A stretch of 39,995 nucleotides of DNA, taken from assembly GCF_001665625.1 (NCBI RefSeq), contig NZ_LZSY01000120.1:1-39995 (forward strand), given 5' to 3'. This document shows, piece by piece, positions 8,323 through 17,512 of the stretch. A program made the position numbers and the translations under genes. Position 1 is the stretch's first letter. The number at the start of each line of letters is the position of its first letter. The notes below the pieces were generated by a model. That model did no database searches, was not told the origin of the DNA, and saw only the letters and a list, made by a program, of their open reading frames with translations. Source of the DNA: Mycolicibacterium peregrinum. GTDB lineage: Bacteria > Actinomycetota > Actinomycetes > Mycobacteriales > Mycobacteriaceae.

Positions 8323-10489
8323 GCTGCTGGCCTCTGCCGGGTGCTGGTGGCTCATTCCAATAGTCGTTGGTGTCGGTGTCGAATATGGGCTGCTGCTGCT
8401 GCGGCGGGGGAGGTGGCAGCGTTCGTTGTTGACTATTCGCCGGCTGGTTGGTACGGCCATCGGTCGGAGTCTGGGAGCCGTAATCTCCTGGCACCCAGGA
8501 ATGTTGGGGACCGTTGGCATCGATGACCGGGGGAGCGTCAGACGAAGGCCTCCCGTTGCCGTTGCCACGGGGCGCGGAGCGTTGTTTGCGGCCACCTTGC
8601 ACCTTCTCGGCTACCGCCAGACCCGCTACAACTTCCGGAGCGACCACAGCGGCCGCACCGCCGGCCGCCGAGCCGCCGGCCCCGGCCGCTGCACCACCTG
8701 CGGCACCCTCACCCGCCGGCAGGGCGCCACCTCCACCGCTAGGTACAGGTAGCGATTCAGTCAATCCACCAGCACCGCCGCCTCCAGTGCTCGTCGATGA
8801 GGGCTTGTTGACGCTGGAACGTCCTTCGACGGGCTGCCCAGTGAGTGGTTGATCGTCCCCGTCGTCGCTCCCACCGCCGCCGGCTGCGCCTTTGTCCATC
8901 AGCCAGTCTCTGCCGCGCTGGGAGGCGGACATGCCTTTGTCGACGGCTGCCTGGCCTTTGTCGTAGCCCGCACGGGCAGTGTCGATGACTTGATGCACCG
9001 CGTGCACGAGGTCTTGGCGGGTGTGGTCGTTGAGTTCCTTTTTCAGCCACCAGAACAGACCGATGGCCACCGCCGACATGATCGCGATCATCACGAGCTG
9101 TGCAACGGGGTGGGTCATGCCGACCTGCGCCGCATATCCTCCCGGCACAACGGTTTTGAGAATAATGACCGCGGTGAATGAGATGTACACGACGTAGACG
9201 AAGACGAGGAACGCGTGCTTGAAGAATTCCTTGATGCGACGCTTTCCGCGCTGGCGTGGCTTGCCATCGATCATTGCGGGCCCTGCGGCGAAGAGCGCAA
9301 GTATGCAGTTGAGAAACGCTGCGCCGCAAACCATCACGTAGCTGTACGCCACGTAGCAGATGAAGAATGTGAAGAGCAGACCGAGGATGCAGAAACCGAT
9401 GCCGACAGCGAAGCTGCCGAAGTCGAGTTGTTGGGCGTGTGCGAGCGCCTGGGGTGCTCCGCATTTGGCCATCGCGTGGGCGGGGCCGGAATGGTCTCCA
9501 CCGCCCAGGAACGGCAGGACGTCGGTCGCGGCCGACGCCGGCGATCCGGGCATTCCGACTGGTGTCGGCAGCGTTCGCCTGTCCCCAGCCATCAGTGCAT
9601 TGGAGTAGGCGCTGGCGCAGGTGCCCACGTCGTCGACGACCATGCCGAAGTTCTGAATCTGCAGCGGATGGCGCAGGACAGCCGTCGCGGTCACGCCGGT
9701 CAGTTGGTCCAGGTTGGCCGCATTGTCTCCGCCAGGCACGAGGGAGCCGTTGTTGACGGCCCCCTGGGCGGCTGTGAAAGCCAGTGTGCGGGCTTGAAAC
9801 AGCAGTCCGTGATCCCCGGACAGCTCGCCGAGGGGATCGCCTTGGAACACGAGGATCATGGCGATCACGCCGATCGCCAGGCTACTGAGCATGATGCTCC
9901 ATCCGAGGCCGCGTCGGCCGTGCCACACCATCTGATAGGCGCCGTAGCCGAGGGCCAGGACGAGGCAGATCGGGAATACCCACAGGTCGATCAGCAGGGT
10001 GCGCAGCATCTCGAACAGGGGTCGGAACCAGGTGGCCAGCCAGTACAGCCAGGTTGATGACATGGCGAACCGCAGCAGCCACAACGCGACGGTGATCATG
10101 AAGACGTAAATCGACACTTGTGCTTGCAGCCAGCTGACGACGGTGTCATGGCTGACACCGGTGATGATCGCGTTGCCGAGCCATCGCGCCCAGCTGGCCG
10201 GGTTGATGGACAAGTCCGGGCCGGCTTCTGTGATCGCTTCTCCGGCCGAGACCACTGACAGGTAGTAGCTGCCGAGGGGAACACCGTAGCTGTCCTTGAT
10301 GCCCGTCCAGTTAAGTACGCCGGCCATGGTTGAGGCGAATGCCGGCGGTGCGGCGACGACCGACCAGAGTGCGAGAACGTGGCCGACTGACCAGAAGACG
10401 CTGACGCGCCGGATTCTCGGGTGCGTGGCCATGAAGTAGCCGAATCGTTCAGCAGGATGGAGGTTCTCGGCTGCGGTGAGCGTGCTCAT
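8318..10489 (-). CDS. VirB6/TrbL-like polytopic conjugation channel protein
   Basis: This 723-residue protein has an N-terminal signal-like or membrane helix (about 30-52), several further membrane segments at about 120-240, and a second cluster at about 370-490. A long Gly/Ser/Pro/Gln-rich cytoplasmic tail (about 540-723) is certainly disordered. This layout fits the VirB6/TrbL/TcpH class, the inner-membrane channel of type IV secretion. It starts at ATG in a 4-base overlap with the VirB4 gene, so it is translationally coupled to it. Sequence signatures of VirB6 are weak, so the call depends on topology and on the position after VirB4. Confidence 0.72.
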   Translation of the reverse strand: MSTLTAAENLHPAERFGYFMATHPRIRRVSVFWSVGHVLALWSVVAAPPAFASTMAGVLNWTGIKDSYGVPLGSYYLSVVSAGEAITEAGPDLSINPASWARWLGNAIITGVSHDTVVSWLQAQVSIYVFMITVALWLLRFAMSSTWLYWLATWFRPLFEMLRTLLIDLWVFPICLVLALGYGAYQMVWHGRRGLGWSIMLSSLAIGVIAMILVFQGDPLGELSGDHGLLFQARTLAFTAAQGAVNNGSLVPGGDNAANLDQLTGVTATAVLRHPLQIQNFGMVVDDVGTCASAYSNALMAGDRRTLPTPVGMPGSPASAATDVLPFLGGGDHSGPAHAMAKCGAPQALAHAQQLDFGSFAVGIGFCILGLLFTFFICYVAYSYVMVCGAAFLNCILALFAAGPAMIDGKPRQRGKRRIKEFFKHAFLVFVYVVYISFTAVIILKTVVPGGYAAQVGMTHPVAQLVMIAIMSAVAIGLFWWLKKELNDHTRQDLVHAVHQVIDTARAGYDKGQAAVDKGMSASQRGRDWLMDKGAAGGGGSDDGDDQPLTGQPVEGRSSVNKPSSTSTGGGGAGGLTESLPVPSGGGGALPAGEGAAGGAAAGAGGSAAGGAAAVVAPEVVAGLAVAEKVQGGRKQRSAPRGNGNGRPSSDAPPVIDANGPQHSWVPGDYGSQTPTDGRTNQPANSQQRTLPPPPPQQQQPIFDTDTNDYWNEPPAPGRGQQH

Positions 10490-13488
10490 GCTGCCTCCTG
10501 ACCTGGTGTGGTGTCGTAGGCGGCGTGGATGCGCGCGTCAGGTTCGTGGGCCACGACAATGGGGGCCGGTCGGCGGAATTCGTCGATGAAGAAGGCCTTG
10601 CCGATCCGAGAACCGCGATTGGGTCGACCGGTGCCCTCGTCTTCGTCGTCGTCGAAGTCGGTAGGTTCACGCATGTCTTCGGGATCCGGGTCGGCGAGGA
10701 AATACTCTTCAAGGTCGTCGTAGTCGGCCGCGCGTAGTCCGGCTTTTCGAGCGACTTCTTTTGCCAGTTCCTCGTTTTCGAACGGGACGATGAGTTGTTG
10801 GGTGATGAACTTGTCGCCCATCAGGGTGAGGTCGGCTACCGGATCCTGGGTGATGATCAGTAGCCCGGTGTAGTGCTTGCGAGCGCGACGGCTGATGAGG
10901 TGTGCGTCGGCGGCGCCGGCGCGGGAGTTGAGCAGGCCTCCTGCTTCTTCGAGGATGATGAGGCCGAACCGGGCTCGGTTGGCGAAGAAGGTGGTTCGGG
11001 CGAGTCGGACGAGCATGCCGTAGATGGCGACGGAGGCCTTCTTGCGATCGCTGAGGTCGTTGTGCAGGTGGGGTGTGCTCATTTCCTCGGCGTCGGGCAG
11101 GTCGAGGCTTTCGGTGAGCCAGATCGTCAGGTCGAGGGTGGCCAGGTCGGGGATGGGCAGGGTGTCGTCGAAGATGGCGCGGGTGAAGTCGTATGTTGAC
11201 CAGGACTGCAGGGCAACCAGGATCGGGTAGAGATCCTCGGCAAGCCTGATGACCTGCTCAGACCGTGTGTCGGGTTGGTCGATCGGTGCTTGGATGCTGG
11301 CGATGTAGGCCATGAGCGCCGCGGTGCTGGGGATCTTGAGTTGTCGGCGGGCGCGCGCGGTGAGGATGGTGCGCAGTCGTTGCACGGCGACGCTGCGTGA
11401 GTCTAGGCCCATCATCGGGATCATGTAGTCGAGCCAGTAGCCGCCGGCGACGCGTTCGGGGAAGATCCGTAGCGGGTCGCAGCCGAAGTTGTTGCCGGCC
11501 ATATCGATCACGGCTTTGCGGTCGGTGGGGACGTCGGCGAATGCCTTGGCCCATTCGATGCCGGGGTCGACGATGAACAGTTGGGCGCCGCGCTGGTATT
11601 CGCCGCGGGCGATGCGTTTGGAGGCATAGGACTTGCCGTATCCGGGTGCGCCGCTGCAGACGAGGCAGGGGTTGTGGTTACGCCGTGCGGTGCCGGGAAG
11701 GTCGATGAGGACGGCGCTGTTGAGTGCGTTGGACGTGTTGAAGCCCAACAGTGTTCCGTTGGTGTTGCCGACCTGCGATGAGGTGATTGGAACGAACCGG
11801 GACCACTTTAGTGCCGTCGTGCGGTAGCTGAACTGCTCGACGGAACTCTTGTGGGTGGGGACACCGGAGTTGAATGCGGCCCAGAGTTTGGCCTGGGCGC
11901 CGCGGTGGTGGCGTACGGAGACCTGGCCGGAGGATGCGAGCTGTTCTTTGAGTCGTTTCACGCTGTGGTCGAGGGTTGCGGGGTCTTTGGCGCCGACGGC
12001 GATGACGAAGGCGGTCTCCATCGGACGTTCGTCACTGTTGGAGGCGAGTAGGCGGTTGTATTCGGCGAGCTGGCGGCCGGTGTCCCGTAGTTCGCGGTCC
12101 CCGTCGCGGGCGTCGTGTCGTTGCTTGAACTGGTCGTCGAGGTTTTCCTTGGCGCGGTCGTTGCGCACGAATTCCAGTTCGCGGTTGTGAGCGACGAGGT
12201 TGATGGCGAAGTCGAATTCGGCGCCGGTGTTGAGGTCGTCGAGTGCGTCGAGGAACTCTGACCCTGGAAAGCGGATACCGGCCTTGGGCATATCGGTGAC
12301 CGGCAGGATGGCTTGATAGCTGTCGGGGTAGAGGCCGTCGGGGCTGCTGACGCGGAGCACTTTTTTCCAGGACGGCACCCGCCGCACACCGGCACACCAC
12401 AGGGCGAGGAGGCCGGCTGCGGTGAGGCCGAACAGTATTGCGGGGGCGACGATGACAAACACTGCGGTGAGGACGGTCAGGGCGGCCATCACGCCGGCTG
12501 CGGGCAGCATGGGCAGTTTGCGGCCGGAGTTGTGAAGTTGGTCGCCGTCGTCGAACTCGGCCGCGGGGAAGTTGCGGGGTGCTTGTCGAGCGGTCCCTTG
12601 GTGGCGTCGGGGGAGCGGGTTGGTGAAGGTGCCGCGCCAGGCGGTGCGCCGCCAAAACCAGTCGACCATGTCCTCGGTCACCGGCACCGGTGAGAAGTCT
12701 TCCGGCAGCGAGGTGACGATGTCGTGGGCGAGGGTGCGGTAGGCGGCAAGGGACTCGTCGGAGTCCTTGTCGCGTCCGGCCAGCCAGTCTTTGAGTTTGG
12801 TGGCCTGGCCCAGGGGCGTGTGGCCTTCTCGGCCGGCGTCGACGGGAAATCGCAGCCAATACAGGCGGGTTCGGGGGTTCTTCTGCGCGAGCTGGCCGAC
12901 CAGTCCTTGGCAGGTGGCGATCCATTCGGGCTTGTCGCGGTGACCGTGCAGCATCGCGCGCAGCAGTTGGCGCTGGCTTTGCGGTACCGACATGCTGTAG
13001 ATCCATGCGCCGGCGGGGACTTCGCGGGCCAGGTTGCGGTGCCGTTCGGCGGCGCCGAGGCGGTGTTTGGTCGGCTGCAGGTAGTAGCGCAGCCCGGACA
13101 CGAGGTAGTTGGCGTACACGCCGTGCTTGGTGAACTCCAGGTGGCCGATGACGTCGTCGGGCGGGGCCAGGATCATGCTGTCTCGGCTGGATTCGTTCTT
13201 CGCTCGTATCGCTCGCCAGATGCTGCGGATCCGGAATCCGAGGCTGGGCTTCCCGTACGGGATCATGGCGCCGATCCCGGCGGTGATGAGCGTCAGAAAC
13301 AGGGGAACGAAGAAGAGGGTTTGTGCGTGTCCGGAATCGAGGAACAGCAACGGCAGTGCGATGGTGACGGTCCCGCCGAGTGCGAGCGGCACCGCCACCC
13401 CGATGCGTAGTGACTTGTTGAACAGCAGATCGGTGTAGGTGGGGGTGTCGTGCACCCCTTTGAACACCTGTGCGGATTCGACGGCCAT
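10486..13488 (-). CDS. VirB4-like conjugative transfer ATPase with fused N-terminal membrane segment
   Basis: This 1000-residue protein has two hydrophobic helices near the N-terminus (about 28-50 and 55-75) that resemble a VirB3/PrgI-type segment. Two more follow at about 335-375. The C-terminal AAA+ motor domain has Walker A GAPGYGKSYASK (about 612-623) and the Walker B-like LIILEEAGG (about 847-855). The overall pattern matches the SCO6880-type VirB4 ATPases of actinobacteria, which power substrate transfer and assembly of the secretion channel at the inner membrane. Its start follows the pilin-like gene without a gap and its end overlaps the VirB6-like gene, so it is the centre of the transfer operon. 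Confidence 0.88.
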   Translation of the reverse strand: MAVESAQVFKGVHDTPTYTDLLFNKSLRIGVAVPLALGGTVTIALPLLFLDSGHAQTLFFVPLFLTLITAGIGAMIPYGKPSLGFRIRSIWRAIRAKNESSRDSMILAPPDDVIGHLEFTKHGVYANYLVSGLRYYLQPTKHRLGAAERHRNLAREVPAGAWIYSMSVPQSQRQLLRAMLHGHRDKPEWIATCQGLVGQLAQKNPRTRLYWLRFPVDAGREGHTPLGQATKLKDWLAGRDKDSDESLAAYRTLAHDIVTSLPEDFSPVPVTEDMVDWFWRRTAWRGTFTNPLPRRHQGTARQAPRNFPAAEFDDGDQLHNSGRKLPMLPAAGVMAALTVLTAVFVIVAPAILFGLTAAGLLALWCAGVRRVPSWKKVLRVSSPDGLYPDSYQAILPVTDMPKAGIRFPGSEFLDALDDLNTGAEFDFAINLVAHNRELEFVRNDRAKENLDDQFKQRHDARDGDRELRDTGRQLAEYNRLLASNSDERPMETAFVIAVGAKDPATLDHSVKRLKEQLASSGQVSVRHHRGAQAKLWAAFNSGVPTHKSSVEQFSYRTTALKWSRFVPITSSQVGNTNGTLLGFNTSNALNSAVLIDLPGTARRNHNPCLVCSGAPGYGKSYASKRIARGEYQRGAQLFIVDPGIEWAKAFADVPTDRKAVIDMAGNNFGCDPLRIFPERVAGGYWLDYMIPMMGLDSRSVAVQRLRTILTARARRQLKIPSTAALMAYIASIQAPIDQPDTRSEQVIRLAEDLYPILVALQSWSTYDFTRAIFDDTLPIPDLATLDLTIWLTESLDLPDAEEMSTPHLHNDLSDRKKASVAIYGMLVRLARTTFFANRARFGLIILEEAGGLLNSRAGAADAHLISRRARKHYTGLLIITQDPVADLTLMGDKFITQQLIVPFENEELAKEVARKAGLRAADYDDLEEYFLADPDPEDMREPTDFDDDEDEGTGRPNRGSRIGKAFFIDEFRRPAPIVVAHEPDARIHAAYDTTPGQEAA

Positions 13489-13818
13489 TTAGCCGAACTG
13501 TCCTGTGGTGATGCCGCTTTGGTCGACGGTCTTCTTCGTGGACACGTAGATCGCGTAACCGGATCCCACGATGACTGCGACAATGACCGACAGCAGTGCC
13601 CACAAGATTGTTTCGCCTTTGCGGCCGCCGAAGAATGCCGCGGTGGCACGGGCGCCGCCGCCGATCAAGATGAGGATGACGAAGACTCCGATGAGGATGG
13701 TGTAGAGCGATCGAGACCCTGACGTCAGATCGGTCGCTGCGAGAATGGTTGTGGTGGTGCCAGGTTCGGAGAGGGCGTTTGCGGTGAGGGCCGTGAGATG
13801 GCCGGTCGTGGGGAGCAT
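13489..13818 (-). CDS. Small two-helix membrane protein, VirB2/TrbC pilin-like
   Basis: This 109-residue protein has two strong membrane helices, LYTILIGVFVILILIGGGA (about 39-57) and ILWALLSVIVAVIVGSGYA (about 71-89). They are separated by a short basic loop (FFGGRKGE). Two helices around a small positively charged loop is the VirB2/TrbC pilin architecture. It also lies directly before the VirB4 gene, the usual place. No cleavable signal peptide is obvious, which is seen in some Gram-positive homologues. AAAGGAA precedes the ATG. Sequence identity to known pilins cannot be claimed from inspection. Confidence 0.55.
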   Translation of the reverse strand: MLPTTGHLTALTANALSEPGTTTTILAATDLTSGSRSLYTILIGVFVILILIGGGARATAAFFGGRKGETILWALLSVIVAVIVGSGYAIYVSTKKTVDQSGITTGQFG

Positions 13819-13874
13819 TGGTTTTCCTTTCGGGGGTTAATTGGTGCGGGTTGATCGATCGGATGCGTTTGGCA

Positions 13875-14828
13875 TCACGGCTTTCCAGTTGTCGGCGCGG
13901 GGACGACGGGTGTGAGCTCGGCGTCAATGGCCAGTTGCGGGGCGTAGTCGATGCCGGCGACCATCCAGCGACCGTTGATGACGGTGAGGCTGAGGGCGTA
14001 GTCCTCGCGCCGCGGCGAGTACTGCCGGGTGACGGAGTCGACCGTGGCGAACACATGGATGGTGGTGCCTTCGGCCGGCATGGCGTCGTCGGGGACCGCC
14101 CGGGTTGATTGCAGTTTCTTGACGCGAGGGCCGCGGCCTTTGGCATCGCTCTCCGACAGATAGTCGGGGACGGCGACGAGCCCTGACTTGTCGGTGATGT
14201 AGCGGTCCAGTCCACCAGCGTTGGTCAGGTAGCTCTCAAAAAAGCCTGTCAGCGTTTGGAATACCGGTGACTTGGGTGACAACGTGGTGGAGTAACCCAG
14301 GGGCAGGGTCGCTCCGGCGCCGGCGCAGTCGGCTTTGCCTGGTCGGCTGGTGGCCTGCAGGCCGTAGCTGCTGTAGAGGACGGGGATGCGGTAGCACTGT
14401 TCGGTTGCCGGCGCGGCGACGTAGGGCCGCTCGGACACCGAGACGATGACGCTCCATTGTTGCGCGTAGCCGAGATCGTCCTCGAGGGTGACCGCGGCGA
14501 CACCGGTCGAGCTGATCACGGCGCCGGGGTTTTTCGGCAGGGGCTGCTGCTGATCCTGGTTGGCCCAGCACGTTTGAAGCGATGCGCGCTGATCGGCGGT
14601 GACGGTCAGGGCCTTCTCGACGCATTGCAGTGCGAAATTGCCGACCAGTTCGGTGCGGTTGATTTGCTTGCGGGCCGGGCCGTCCACGTCGGTGGGCTCG
14701 TTGAAGATCCATCCCCAGATCGTGGAGATCGCAACGATGGAGCAGGACGCGACCGCCACGACGAGGAACGCGAGGCCAATCCAGCCGCCGGTGGTGTCGA
14801 TGCGACGTTGCCAGGTCTTGGTGGGCAT
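13875..14828 (-). CDS. TcpC/VirB8-like conjugal transfer protein
   Basis: This 317-residue protein has one N-terminal membrane helix (about 17-40) and an extracytoplasmic remainder. The layout matches the TcpC family: a helix followed by two NTF2-like, VirB8-type domains. The second domain ends with the typical YALSLTVINGRWMVAGID. TcpC/VirB8 proteins form the periplasm- or wall-side core connecting the VirB4/VirB6 machinery. Three scattered cysteines in the extracellular part could form a disulfide. The ATG is preceded by AAGGAAGG about 11 bases upstream. It lies between the surface protein gene and the pilin-like gene in the same operon. Confidence 0.72.
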   Translation of the reverse strand: MPTKTWQRRIDTTGGWIGLAFLVVAVASCSIVAISTIWGWIFNEPTDVDGPARKQINRTELVGNFALQCVEKALTVTADQRASLQTCWANQDQQQPLPKNPGAVISSTGVAAVTLEDDLGYAQQWSVIVSVSERPYVAAPATEQCYRIPVLYSSYGLQATSRPGKADCAGAGATLPLGYSTTLSPKSPVFQTLTGFFESYLTNAGGLDRYITDKSGLVAVPDYLSESDAKGRGPRVKKLQSTRAVPDDAMPAEGTTIHVFATVDSVTRQYSPRREDYALSLTVINGRWMVAGIDYAPQLAIDAELTPVVPAPTTGKP

Positions 14829-14852
14829 TGGTTGTGCCGCCTTCCTTGATGG

Positions 14853-16019
14853 TTAGGAGGGGATGGGTTGGTGGCCTTCGACGGTGATCGAGGACACGGC
14901 GAATGTGTTGTCGACTGGGTCGGTTTCGGTCGGGCCTCCCGGCATTCCCGGGAAGCCGGGAAGCGGGGCGGTGGAGGACTCTGGCGGCGTGCCCAGCGGA
15001 GCCCCGAGAACGTCGTCGAGCAGTCCGCCCGGTCCGGGCGCTGCGGGGCCCTGGTCGGGTGGTGGAGCGTCGGTCGGGGGCCGTGAGGTTTCCTGGACGA
15101 TCATGGTGATCGTGGAGGCCAACACGCCTTGTCCGGGCATCGGCTGAGGTGCTTCGCCGTGGACGTTTCCGGTGTGCTGAGGAACGATTGTCGGTTTGTT
15201 GCCGTGGTCGGTCAGGATCCATGACACGCGGGTCACCACGCGGTGTTGGAGCCACTGGTCGGCTCCGGATGCGTCGGGGCCCACCCAGCCGGGGGTGATG
15301 CGGATGGCGGTGACTGCCATGGTTCGGCCGAGTTCGATGGTGAGAACCTGGCCGTCGACGCCGCCGCGCACGCAGACCCAGGCTTGGGTGGGGTCACCGC
15401 TGGCGACGGCTTGGGCCGCGGTGGATCCGGGTAGGCATCCCGGTGCGCTCGCGGTGAACGGGATGCCTGCGGGGCCTCCGGTGGCACCTGGCGGGGGCGG
15501 CGGCGGTTCTGCCGGTGCGGCAGTGATTCTCGTGACCGCCTCGGACTGCTCGCCCTCGGTCTCGGGGCCGTTTTTCATGCCGAGCAGGACACTGGTCACG
15601 GCGATCGTGGTCACGGCCACGAATGCGACGAATCCGATGGCCAGCGGTTTGTTGAAACGAGGCGCTGGCGCCGGGGCGTCTGCGGTTTCGGCAGTGCCAG
15701 ACGCGACGTCGTCGTTCCCCGTGTCGTAGATGTCGGCGTCGTCGACGATCGCCACGACTTCGTTATCGCTGTCATTCTCGACGCTGGCGGGTGGGGCGAG
15801 CTCGTAGTCGTCGATGTCGTCGGGGTCGGATGCCGCCGCGGAGCTGTCGTCGTCGGGATCGTCATAGTCCGGCTCGTCGCTGGGTTCGTAATCCTCTGGG
15901 TTGTAGTCAGATTCGTTGCCGTACCCCGTGTCATCGGGATCTCGGTCGAGATCGGCAAGCCACTCCTGGGTTGCCGACCATGCCGGTCCGTCGTGCGTGG
16001 CGTTGTCGGGGTGGGTCAT
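14853..16019 (-). CDS. Single-pass surface protein with discoidin-like domain, transfer operon
   Basis: This 388-residue protein has an extremely acidic cytoplasmic N-terminus (residues 1-115, dominated by Asp/Glu/Asn/Tyr) and one membrane helix (about 126-149). A proline-rich linker (PPPPPPG) follows. The folded extracellular domain of about 190-320 contains VLTIELGRTMAVTAIRITPG, QHRVVTRVSWILTD and paired cysteines. The last 65 residues are Pro/Gly-rich. The domain resembles galactose-binding or discoidin-type modules of actinobacterial surface proteins, so binding of glycan on a neighbouring cell is a reasonable guess. The stop of the small upstream gene touches its start. No known conjugation family is recognised, and the function is inferred from position only. 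Confidence 0.6.
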   Translation of the reverse strand: MTHPDNATHDGPAWSATQEWLADLDRDPDDTGYGNESDYNPEDYEPSDEPDYDDPDDDSSAAASDPDDIDDYELAPPASVENDSDNEVVAIVDDADIYDTGNDDVASGTAETADAPAPAPRFNKPLAIGFVAFVAVTTIAVTSVLLGMKNGPETEGEQSEAVTRITAAPAEPPPPPPGATGGPAGIPFTASAPGCLPGSTAAQAVASGDPTQAWVCVRGGVDGQVLTIELGRTMAVTAIRITPGWVGPDASGADQWLQHRVVTRVSWILTDHGNKPTIVPQHTGNVHGEAPQPMPGQGVLASTITMIVQETSRPPTDAPPPDQGPAAPGPGGLLDDVLGAPLGTPPESSTAPLPGFPGMPGGPTETDPVDNTFAVSSITVEGHQPIPS

Positions 16020-16318
16020 CAGACGACCTTTCGCGTGTGAGCGGTTGGTGCGCGGTGAGTGCTGGCCAGGCGGCCCGCCGTGACGGCGGCCGGCCGGCGG
16101 CGGCGCGGGGCCGGCGACAACGAGGGCAGCGGCGGCCGAGCACCGGGGCGCTGGCGGCGCCGGCGATCGAGCAGCCGGTTGGCGAGGATCGCTGTAATCA
16201 CGAGTGCGGTTGCCGCGCCGATAGCAAAGCTGTGTTCGAGGATGTAGGCGACGGCGGTGGCCAGCATTGCCAACCAGAACGCGATGGTGCCGATCGCGAC
16301 GCCGAGAATCGTTCGCAT
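16019..16318 (-). CDS. Small membrane protein, first gene of the minus-strand transfer operon
   Basis: This 99-residue protein begins at the ATG at 16318, which has AGGAG five bases upstream; the longer upstream frame lacks any ribosome site. Two adjacent hydrophobic helices (VAIGTIAFWLAMLATAVAYI and AIGAATALVITAILANRLL) are followed by a very basic Arg/Pro-rich cytoplasmic tail of about 45 residues. I do not recognise the family. As the first gene of the VirB-like operon it could be a membrane anchor or assembly factor. Confidence 0.6.
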   Translation of the reverse strand: MRTILGVAIGTIAFWLAMLATAVAYILEHSFAIGAATALVITAILANRLLDRRRRQRPGARPPLPSLSPAPRRRRPAAVTAGRLASTHRAPTAHTRKVV

Positions 16319-16416
16319 GGGTTCTCCTAGTGAGTTCACGCTGAGGCTAAGGGGTGGTAATACAGTTTTGCGATAGCTGTCGCTAAACGTGATGAGCAAT
16401 TGCTACGTTCTGCGTT
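16319..16416. promoter_or_regulatory. Divergent control region between the two transfer operons
   Basis: This 98-bp stretch is more AT-rich than its surroundings and separates the minus-strand VirB-like operon from the plus-strand regulator/coupling-protein operon. It contains an imperfect 24-bp palindrome at 16365-16388 (arms GTTTTGCGA and TCGCTAAAC, 8 of 9 bases paired, 6-base centre) and a smaller perfect one, AGCAATTGCT, at 16394-16403. The first is a good candidate operator for the helix-turn-helix protein encoded right beside it. Confidence 0.55.
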
Positions 16417-16851
16417 GTGAGACCAATACCGCAGGACGGACCGGCCCGGCTGATGTTTTTTATCCAGCGCAGACTGGTGCAGTTGGGCTGGACTCGTGAT
16501 GACCTCTTCGCCCACGGTGGACCGTCACCGTCGACCCTGTACAAGGCGTCCCGGCTCAACCGTGAAATGGATGAGCGGGTCATGCATCGCCTGGAACTTG
16601 CCGTGGGGTGGGAGGAAGAGTCCTGCAGGATCACACTTGACGGGGGTGAGCCGACCATTCGACTGTCAGACCAGGTAGAGACAGTGAAAACCCGTGTTGA
16701 CGCCGCAGTGGCGCTGTCTGAGAGGGTCGCCGTCGGACGTACCGCAGCGGAGTTGCGTGACTTTCTGATGGGTGTCGCTGAACAGCTGCGCGGGTTCTAT
16801 CCTGATGATCAAGCACACCGTCAGGAGGCCGCTGATGCCGGCGCCCACTGA
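16417..16851 (+). CDS. Helix-turn-helix transcriptional regulator of the transfer region
   Basis: This 144-residue protein starts at GTG and is the first gene of the plus-strand operon. Residues about 15-55 look like an XRE-type helix-turn-helix: FIQRRLVQLGWTRDDLF followed by PSPSTLYKASR. The rest is charged and helical (QVETVKTRVDAAVALSERVA), probably for dimerisation. It lies immediately next to a palindromic site in the divergent promoter, which is the classic arrangement for an autoregulator that also controls the transfer operons. Its 3' end overlaps the next gene by 17 bases. Confidence 0.65.
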   Translation: MRPIPQDGPARLMFFIQRRLVQLGWTRDDLFAHGGPSPSTLYKASRLNREMDERVMHRLELAVGWEEESCRITLDGGEPTIRLSDQVETVKTRVDAAVALSERVAVGRTAAELRDFLMGVAEQLRGFYPDDQAHRQEAADAGAH

Positions 16852-17512
16852 TCGCTTCGACGAGGTCCGACGAAAGTGGATTGCACGGCATCAACACACG
16901 TTCATATTTCAGAAAAGACGACAAGAAATTCTTGCTCGTCAAATTCGCGACCGCGCACAGGAAAATACCGGTGCGCGGGTTGATCCTGCCGACGATGACA
17001 TTATCCATCCGATGTGGGCACGGTCTCCAGAAACTATTTATGCGGCGGTTGACTGGGTGATTGTTCTGACCGCCGCGATGTTCGCACCGATCGGCTGGGC
17101 TGTCGGCCGCGGCATCTACTCATTCACGATCCAGCTAATCCCGGAGAACCTGAGGTCGTATCCGATCGCGGCGTTCATGTGGAGTGCGGTGGCGGTCGGC
17201 GTGCCACTGCCCCTCATCTACTGGTTGGTCTATTCCGGCAGCGGAACGTTTGCCTCGACGGTGGTTGTGCCATGGATTGTCGCTCAGGTTCCGGCGGCGC
17301 TGCTGGCCGCCGGGGTGTACGGAATCTTGGAGGGCTGGTTGGCTGTTGACGGTTCGCGCGACTGGTGGCCGATGCGGCCACCCCAGGACCACGACGAGGT
17401 CGACTTCGGCTTCCACACGGAGATCGAGATGTTGCCGAGCGTGTTTCGCACCCGCTCGCGCCAACCTGTAGGCGAGCGCACCCCGATCAAGCGAGATCGC
17501 GATGGCCTATAA
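16835..17512 (+). CDS. Membrane protein upstream of the coupling ATPase
   Basis: This 225-residue protein has an AGGAGG site about 7 bases before the ATG at 16835, which decides the start. A charged N-terminal region of about 65 residues is followed by four hydrophobic helices (about 69-90, 110-135, 140-160 and 165-185) and a basic cytoplasmic tail ending in RDRDGL. The stop lies inside the coupling-protein gene (10-base overlap), and the coupling protein itself lacks membrane helices. A natural inference is that this protein supplies the membrane anchor for that ATPase. No family is recognised. Confidence 0.65.
   Translation: MPAPTDRFDEVRRKWIARHQHTFIFQKRRQEILARQIRDRAQENTGARVDPADDDIIHPMWARSPETIYAAVDWVIVLTAAMFAPIGWAVGRGIYSFTIQLIPENLRSYPIAAFMWSAVAVGVPLPLIYWLVYSGSGTFASTVVVPWIVAQVPAALLAAGVYGILEGWLAVDGSRDWWPMRPPQDHDEVDFGFHTEIEMLPSVFRTRSRQPVGERTPIKRDRDGL

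Noticed and set aside
12032..14215. Very long (727 codon) minus-strand open frame across the VirB4, pilin-like and TcpC-like genes
   Set aside because: It lies out of frame over three well-supported genes and its product is Arg/Pro/His-rich, the usual shadow of high-GC coding DNA.
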